Source of the DNA: an uncultured Thermoanaerobacterales bacterium
Lineage (GTDB): Bacteria > Bacillota > Clostridia > Christensenellales > UBA1242
Assembly (NCBI GenBank): GCA_900557695.1
Contig: USTP01000026.1
Coordinates: forward strand, 1 to 10,640
Length of the DNA: 10,640 nt
Reading direction: 5' to 3'
Shown: positions 6,234 to 10,640 of the stretch, in pieces
Layout of the letters: each line of letters starts with the position of its first letter
Position numbering within the stretch: the stretch's first letter is position 1
Notes under the pieces: model-generated
Databases searched by the model: none
The model's input: the letters and a program-made list of their open reading frames with translations, nothing else
What the model was told of the DNA's origin: nothing
Made by a program: the position numbers and the translations under genes

Positions 6234-7268
6234 TTAAAAAATCATACCAGTTTTCTTGCCAAGATGTTCATACGCCTTTGGAAGTGGTACTCTTCCCCTA
6301 GGCGTTCTTGCAATAAAACCAATTTGCAATAAATATGGCTCGTAAACATCCTCAATTGTGCATTGCTCTTCGCCAGTAGCAGCAGCTATGGTATCAAGAC
6401 CAACTGGCCTACCACCAAACTTATCTATCATAGTTGTTAGTATATTCCTATCCACATTATCTAGCCCAAGGCTATCTATCTCCATTGCATCAAGAGCCAT
6501 TTTTGTTACAGCCAAATCAATTCTACCCGTTCCCTTAACCTCAGCAAAATCACGAACACGCCTTAAAATTCTATTGGCAATTCTAGGTGTGCCCCTGCTT
6601 CTTTTGGCTATCTCAACGCTAGCATCGTTATCTATTTTGCAGCCAAGAATCTTCGCCGACCTTTTAACAATAGTCGCAAGTTCGTCTGGCGAGTAAAGCT
6701 CAAGCCTACATATAACTCCAAATCTATCTCTTAAAGGACCAGTTAACATGCCAGCTTTTGTAGTTGCACCAATAAGCGTAAATTTTGGCAAATTTATTCT
6801 TACCGACCTTGCCGATGGCCCCTCACCCACCATAAAGTCAAGAGCAAAGTCTTCCATAGCAGGATAAAGAATTTCCTCAACCTTGTGGTTCATCCTGTGA
6901 ATCTCATCAATAAATAAAACATCGTTCTCATTAAGCTTAGTTAGAATTGCAGCTAGGTCGCTCGCCTTTTCAATGGCAGGCCCGCTTGTTAAACTCATTT
7001 GCACCCCAAGCTCATTTGCAATAACAGAACTTAGCGTTGTTTTACCAAGCCCAGGAGGACCATAAAGCAAAACATGGTCAAGTGCTTCACGCCTCTTTTT
7101 AGCAGCCTCTATATAAACCTTTAAATTATCTTTAACTTTATTTTGACCAACGTATTCCTGCATGGTTCTAGGGCGAAGCGTAGCCTCAACTTGCTCTTCA
7201 CCATCCATCTCGCGAACACTAACAATTCTGTCCTGCTCGTCTTTATAACTCGTAAATTTTTCTTCCAT
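6234..7268 (-). CDS. ruvB: Holliday junction branch migration DNA helicase RuvB
   Basis: Hexameric AAA+ motor that, with RuvA, drives branch migration of Holliday junctions in recombination repair. The 344-residue length is typical.

Domains in order: a short variable N-terminus; the RPRTMQEYVGQ start of the AAA+ domain (32-42); Walker A GPPGLGKTT (70-78); Walker B LFIDEIHR (118-125); sensor 1 GATT (167-170); the arginine-finger motif GPLRDRFG (177-184) with Arg180; sensor 2 SRGTPRIANR; and the C-terminal winged helix ending near TPRGRVPLP. All catalytic elements are intact. The ATG has GGAG about 11 bases upstream. It is 71 bases after ruvA with no terminator seen, and 16 bases before queA, so it belongs to one operon. 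Confidence 0.98.
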   Translation of the reverse strand: MEEKFTSYKDEQDRIVSVREMDGEEQVEATLRPRTMQEYVGQNKVKDNLKVYIEAAKKRREALDHVLLYGPPGLGKTTLSSVIANELGVQMSLTSGPAIEKASDLAAILTKLNENDVLFIDEIHRMNHKVEEILYPAMEDFALDFMVGEGPSARSVRINLPKFTLIGATTKAGMLTGPLRDRFGVICRLELYSPDELATIVKRSAKILGCKIDNDASVEIAKRSRGTPRIANRILRRVRDFAEVKGTGRIDLAVTKMALDAMEIDSLGLDNVDRNILTTMIDKFGGRPVGLDTIAAATGEEQCTIEDVYEPYLLQIGFIARTPRGRVPLPKAYEHLGKKTGMIF

Positions 7269-7339
7269 ACAACACTTTTCTCCATAAAACCATGAAATAG
7301 TGGCAATTTTTAATGTTTAATACTCAATTTTTGCATTTT

Positions 7340-7936
7340 TTATAAACACTTCTTTACAATATCTTCAACCTTATCACCATCGCTAGCCTTAGCCTTAACT
7401 AGCTTTATTGCATCTTCTTTCTTAATGCCCAGTTCAATTAAAACTTGAATAGCATCTGCCATTTCTCTTGACAGACTTACCTCAACCGCAACACTTTCAA
7501 AACCGTCAAAACCATTTGACACATTTTGCTTAACATTTTCTTCAACCTTTTCTTTCAGCTCAAGAACAATGCGTTCCGCGGTTTTCTTTCCTAGCCCCTT
7601 AATCTTAGTTAGCATGCTAACATCTTTATTAACAACAGCTCTTGCAAGCATGTTTGAACTAACACCAGAAAGTATACTTATAGCCATTTTAGGACCAATT
7701 CCAGAAATAGAAATAAGATTCATAAACATCTTTTTCTCTGCCAAACTTGAAAAACCAAAAAGCATAAAAGCATCTTCCCTAACATGAAGATAGGTATAAA
7801 CAGTTTTTTCGCCCTCGCCAAGAAGTTCATATATACTACTTGTAGAGCAGAAAACTTCATATCCCACTCCACCTGCATTTACTACCAAAACATTATCATC
7901 TACTCTAGAAACCTTACCTGTGATTGAGTAATACAT
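7340..7936 (-). CDS. ruvA: Holliday junction branch migration protein RuvA
   Basis: Tetrameric protein that binds and holds the four-way junction square-planar and loads RuvB. It has 198 residues, normal for the family.

Seen: the N-terminal OB-fold (about 1-62) with VREDAFMLFGF (52-62), whose E54-D55 correspond to the acidic pin that separates strands; helix-hairpin-helix 1 around SGIGPKMA (78-85) and 2 around KGLGKKTAERI (113-123), which grip DNA without sequence specificity; a flexible linker (about 130-155); and the C-terminal three-helix RuvB-binding domain (about 156-198). Start ATG with AAAGGA seven bases upstream, 11 bases after the ruvC stop. Confidence 0.97.
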   Translation of the reverse strand: MYYSITGKVSRVDDNVLVVNAGGVGYEVFCSTSSIYELLGEGEKTVYTYLHVREDAFMLFGFSSLAEKKMFMNLISISGIGPKMAISILSGVSSNMLARAVVNKDVSMLTKIKGLGKKTAERIVLELKEKVEENVKQNVSNGFDGFESVAVEVSLSREMADAIQVLIELGIKKEDAIKLVKAKASDGDKVEDIVKKCL

Positions 7937-7947
7937 ATTTTTATCCT

Positions 7948-8448
7948 TTAAAACATACTATTATTTTTTAATCTACTATTTGTTTGCGCATGAGTAAGTG
8001 CTATTGCCAAAGCATCTGCCGCATCGTCTGGTTTTGGGTCTTTCTTTATACCAAGCATCATTTTAGTCATATACTGAACTTGCTTTTTCTCTGCCCTACC
8101 AGTTCCCGTTATTGCCTGTTTCACTTGAATAGGGGTATATTCGTATAAACTACCGCATTCCTGAACAGCAGTGCAAACAATAACCCCCCTAGCTTCAGCA
8201 ACAGCAATGCCTGTTGTTATATTAGTGTTAAAAAACAATTCTTCAACAGCAACTGCATTTGGTTTATACTTATTTATTAGCCCTTTCATGCCATCTTGAA
8301 TTAACGCGAGCCTTGTTGGCAGAGCTTCCGACTTGTCTGTTTCAATAGCTCCATAGTCAATTAAGCTACACTTGCCAGTTCTATCATCTTTTTCAATAAC
8401 CCCATAGCCCACAATCGCGTAGCCAGGGTCAATACCCAATATAACCAT
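7948..8448 (-). CDS. ruvC: Crossover junction endodeoxyribonuclease RuvC
   Basis: Dimeric RNase H-fold nuclease that resolves Holliday junctions by paired nicks. From the ATG at 8448 it has 166 residues.

The four acidic active-site residues are all present: Asp7 in LGIDPGY, Glu69 in VAVEELFF, and Asp142 and Asp145 in DDAADALAIALTHA. The glycine-rich GIAVAEARG and the basic GTGRAEKKQVQ regions are also typical. I chose this ATG over an in-frame GTG six bases upstream (8454). The Shine-Dalgarno AAGAGG (8455-8460) sits at proper spacing to the ATG and touches the GTG directly, and Asp7 then has the E. coli numbering. It is the first gene of ruvC-ruvA-ruvB-queA-tgt; the often-linked yebC is not next to it. 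Confidence 0.96.
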   Translation of the reverse strand: MVILGIDPGYAIVGYGVIEKDDRTGKCSLIDYGAIETDKSEALPTRLALIQDGMKGLINKYKPNAVAVEELFFNTNITTGIAVAEARGVIVCTAVQECGSLYEYTPIQVKQAITGTGRAEKKQVQYMTKMMLGIKKDPKPDDAADALAIALTHAQTNSRLKNNSMF

Positions 8449-8469
8449 TCGCACCTCTTGCTATATATA

Positions 8470-8498
8470 ATATTATAATTATTACCTCATAAAGTCAA
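8470..8498 (-). promoter_or_regulatory. Promoter of the ruvCAB-queA-tgt operon
   Basis: On the minus strand, TTGACT (8493-8498) is followed by a perfect TATAAT (8472-8477) at a 15-base spacing, or by the overlapping TAATAT (8470-8475) at the preferred 17. Either way transcription begins near 8465, giving a very short leader before the ruvC Shine-Dalgarno. No SOS box (CGAACnnnnGTTCG type) is visible around it. Confidence 0.72.
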
Positions 8499-8675
8499 AC
8501 AAAAGAGAACAACGCAGAAAAAATTAAAACACAGAAAAACATTTCCGCTTGTGCATCTCTTAATAAAAAAATAAGCCTTAAAATACACTCTGTTGACGCA
8601 ATTCATGCATTTTAAAGTAGTTTTTTACCTGCCACTAATACTTTTTGCGTTTTTAATTTTTTAACAATTAAAAAT

Positions 8676-8699
8676 AAAAAACACACTAATGTGTTTTTT
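8676..8699 (-). terminator. Terminator overlapping the stop of the repeat-protein gene
   Basis: AAAAAACACA (8676-8685) pairs perfectly with TGTGTTTTTT (8690-8699) around a four-base loop, and the minus strand then reads into T-rich sequence (TTTTTTATTTTT). The TAA stop (8698-8700) lies inside the upstream arm, so the hairpin can form only as the ribosome ends translation. A second AT-only inverted repeat (8650-8658 with 8666-8674) follows. Together they make the upstream gene monocistronic and separate from ruvC. Confidence 0.75.
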
Positions 8700-10503
8700 A
8701 TTCTAACCCAGGATCATCATCCCCTGGATCTTCGCTATGTATTTTTCCGCCTTTAGCGTTGCCTGCATAAATTGAATATCTTTTGTAATCTTCTGGTGAC
8801 ATTATTTTTGATGCGAGCCTACTTTGATGTTTTTCGTTGCTATTATAATAGTCATACCCAAACATGTTTAAAGTTTCTTTCACACTCTTACCAATTCTTC
8901 CCGAATAGTTAATAATAGCGTAACCTACCTCTCCACTATCATACAAACTTGAAATTTGCTTATCATCCCCAAACGAAGCTGATAAAAGCTGTTTAACATA
9001 ACTTTCCGTAAACTTTGTTTTCCCAACGAAACCACCATAAGAAAAACCAAGCTCTACAAATGTTTCTTGCATACTCTTTTTAGCCCCACCAGGGAAAAAG
9101 TTTTTTATTCGCCTAACTGCATCATAAAGTTTTCTGTCTTTTGCATAAAGCCCATCCGCACTGCCACCATATCCACATCTATCAACAAGCCTTGAAACAA
9201 CATAGTCTATATAATCTACCTCATATGAGCAAGATGAAAAATAATATCCTGAGTATTTTTGCACAAAATCACTCACATGCATATTTTCTTGCCTTGCAAA
9301 CGCTCTTAAACTTTTATACGCGTTTTTGTTTTGCCTTATAGAATCAACACATCCTGCTCCATCATCAAATAATTTTAAATTGTTTAAAACATCCTCTTTG
9401 GTTTTATGCTTCATTGTTGGCTCTTGCCTATCAACAAAAACCGCCTCGGGCACAAATAAGCTTACCGCCTCCGACATTTTTAAATCATTATATTTGCAAA
9501 TATAATGAAGCATTTTATCAACTTTTTTGTTTTTATAAATGCCCTTAACAACTTTTTCACTATCCATAGCGGCCGTTATTGCAGAAACTATCTCTTGCCT
9601 TAACTCTTCATTATTACCAATAAAAATTGGGCTATTTATATCATACATTGAAAGCTTATTCTTAACTCCACGATATGTGTATTCATGCAAAGGGCTTTCA
9701 AGCAAAATATTTACAGCATCATCGAAACTACACTTATTCTTTTTTGCAAAAGTTTGCAAAAAATTAAAACTGGCTGGGTATTTTTTACTTAAATTAACAA
9801 TATTGCCTTGACTATCCACACAAGTTTTTATGTTTTGTATATGTTCATTTATTGGTATTTTATGTTGCGTTACCTTGGTTGTATAGTAGCCTGTTTTTGC
9901 AATTTCATCTTCTATTGTGCACCCATTCTTTTTCGCTAAAAACGAAAAATGCGAACGAAGAGATGGGTTTTTAGCAAGATCAATTTCTCCATCACTTGTT
10001 GTAATCTCGCTAAGCATTGCCAAAACCTTTTCTCTGCTAAACGCATCTTTATCTTGCTTTGGCACGTATTTGGCGCCTGGGATTAAACTTGCTATCATCT
10101 TAGAAACATCGTAAGGTTCTTTTGAGCCTGTTTTTTTCTTTAGCCTTTGCCCCTTGTTTTTTAAAAACTGTCGGGTTTCTTCGTCTAGGTGCAAAACAAC
10201 CCCATCCTTATTCATGCTTTCTTCAATTCTTCTTATAAATTCTTGCTCTCTTTCTCTAAACCTGTCTTTAGGCCCAACATACTTTAAGCCCGTTAAAATG
10301 CCAACAACTTCCTCTATGCTTGTAGGGCTATCTGCGTGCTCACTATTATACTTTTTAATAAATGAGTCTAAACGATAATACATATTTTTGTTTGTGGCAG
10401 ACAAAGAAAACTCGCCCTCATTGTGCGAGCTTAATATAAACTTCTTAAAATCTTCTGGAGAATAATCTTTTGTTTTTATATCTTCAAATTTCAAATTAGA
10501 CAT
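8698..10503 (-). CDS. Unrecognised 601-residue protein of about eight diverged helical repeats
   Basis: I do not recognise this family. There is no signal peptide, no membrane segment and no enzyme motif I can name, so it is probably cytoplasmic. It is rich in Lys, Ser and Tyr.

The protein divides into about eight units of 55-65 residues, at roughly 16-78, 87-150, 157-210, 219-277, 300-357, 368-424, 430-491 and 499-553. Each reads as a helix with V/I-x2-L, a turn often containing D-G, a helix such as FSFLAKKNGC or SLRAFARQENM, then S-x-E/D-x-V/A and a closing aromatic GY or KY. The tail (about 586-601) is acidic. Such small three-helix units resemble repeated helix-turn-helix modules, so nucleic-acid binding is possible but unproven.

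The ATG at 10503 is preferred to an in-frame TTG at 10515 because GGAAG lies five bases before it. It has its own promoter and terminator. Confidence 0.85.
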   Translation of the reverse strand: MSNLKFEDIKTKDYSPEDFKKFILSSHNEGEFSLSATNKNMYYRLDSFIKKYNSEHADSPTSIEEVVGILTGLKYVGPKDRFREREQEFIRRIEESMNKDGVVLHLDEETRQFLKNKGQRLKKKTGSKEPYDVSKMIASLIPGAKYVPKQDKDAFSREKVLAMLSEITTSDGEIDLAKNPSLRSHFSFLAKKNGCTIEDEIAKTGYYTTKVTQHKIPINEHIQNIKTCVDSQGNIVNLSKKYPASFNFLQTFAKKNKCSFDDAVNILLESPLHEYTYRGVKNKLSMYDINSPIFIGNNEELRQEIVSAITAAMDSEKVVKGIYKNKKVDKMLHYICKYNDLKMSEAVSLFVPEAVFVDRQEPTMKHKTKEDVLNNLKLFDDGAGCVDSIRQNKNAYKSLRAFARQENMHVSDFVQKYSGYYFSSCSYEVDYIDYVVSRLVDRCGYGGSADGLYAKDRKLYDAVRRIKNFFPGGAKKSMQETFVELGFSYGGFVGKTKFTESYVKQLLSASFGDDKQISSLYDSGEVGYAIINYSGRIGKSVKETLNMFGYDYYNSNEKHQSRLASKIMSPEDYKRYSIYAGNAKGGKIHSEDPGDDDPGLE

Positions 10504-10527
10504 AACTGCTTCCAACCTATAGTGTAC

Positions 10528-10556
10528 ATTATACCATAACTTTTTCTTTGTTTCAA
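10528..10556 (-). promoter_or_regulatory. Consensus promoter of the repeat-protein gene
   Basis: On the minus strand, TTGAAA (10551-10556) and TATAAT (10528-10533) are exactly 17 bases apart, and the -10 is preceded by TGG, making an extended -10. It is among the best promoters in the window. Transcription would start near 10521, with a leader of about 18 bases before the ATG at 10503. This suggests steady vegetative expression of the unknown protein. Confidence 0.83.
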
Positions 10557-10617
10557 TAGCTAAATTAGGTTCAAATTTATTATTTATTGCTGGTTAACAC
10601 TCTTAAAAATGTAATAT

Positions 10618-10640
10618 CTGTCTCTTATACACATCTGACG
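10618..10640. other. Tn5/Nextera mosaic-end and Read 1 adapter (right)
   Basis: CTGTCTCTTATACACATCT (10618-10636) is the complete 19-base Tn5 mosaic end, followed by GACG, the first bases of the Nextera Read 1 adapter continuation. It points outward, mirror to positions 1-12. It is untrimmed library sequence, so genomic sequence stops at about 10617. Confidence 0.97.

Noticed and set aside
8449..8530. LexA/SOS control of the ruv operon
   Set aside because: No CGAAC-type Bacillota SOS box or CTGT-N8-ACAG site was seen around the ruvC promoter.
8577..8617. A second hairpin or small RNA end between ruvC and the repeat-protein gene
   Set aside because: CTTAAAAT pairs imperfectly with ATTTTAAAG and a T-run follows on the minus strand, but the stem is almost only A-T with a bulge and a mismatch. 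It is not distinguishable from chance in such AT-rich sequence.
137..10503. Possible recoding of TGA, because none of the ten complete genes ends in TGA
   Set aside because: All ten genes stop at TAA or TAG, but the sample is small and AT-rich genomes avoid TGA. No frame needs TGA read as an amino acid, so the standard bacterial code fits.
8698..10503. A defence or anti-phage system role for the repeat protein
   Set aside because: There is no nuclease, ATPase, toxin or membrane motif in it, no partner gene beside it, and its neighbours are housekeeping. Calling it a defence protein would be a guess.
10618..10640. A Tn5-like transposon end at the right edge
   Set aside because: The 19-base mosaic end is an engineered sequence and is followed by the Nextera adapter base run GACG. 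With the matching remnant at 1-12 it is library adapter, not a mobile element.

Overview
The window is an AT-rich bacterial contig with tightly packed genes, strong AAGGAG-type ribosome binding sites and Bacillota-like sigma-A promoters. Its core, ruvC-ruvA-ruvB-queA-tgt-yajC-(TIGR04086 membrane gene)-secD-secF, is the gene order typical of Clostridia. With the low GC, this points to an uncultured, probably gut-associated clostridial lineage. Genus cannot be told from this sequence. Both ends carry Tn5/Nextera library adapter (1-12 and 10618-10640), so the contig ends are technical.

Layout from right to left, since nearly everything is on the minus strand. (1) 10503-8698 encodes an unrecognised 601-residue soluble protein. 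It has its own consensus promoter and a terminator overlapping its stop codon, and it appears to be built of about eight diverged tandem helical repeats. (2) 8448-3974 carries ruvC, ruvA, ruvB (Holliday junction resolvase and branch-migration motor) followed by queA and tgt (tRNA queuosine modification), driven by a promoter just upstream of ruvC. (3) 3841-3233 is yajC, with a probable promoter of its own overlapped by a perfect palindrome and an unusually long charged tail. (4) 2711-3118 is a TIGR04086-type four-helix membrane protein on the plus strand, convergent with yajC and divergent from secD. A cluster of three hairpins separates it from yajC. (5) 2488-137 is secD-secF, translationally adjacent (TAA immediately followed by ATG), with a good promoter and a closing terminator at 72-107. 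(6) At the left edge a further minus-strand gene starts at 38 and is cut by the adapter after eight codons.

The genes fall into three jobs: recombination repair (RuvABC), tRNA wobble-base modification (QueA, Tgt) and accessory Sec translocase function (YajC, SecD, SecF, probably with the TIGR04086 protein). Two things stand out. One is the unknown multi-repeat protein upstream of ruvC. The other is that SecD and SecF both lack the membrane aspartates regarded as essential for proton-driven SecDF function.
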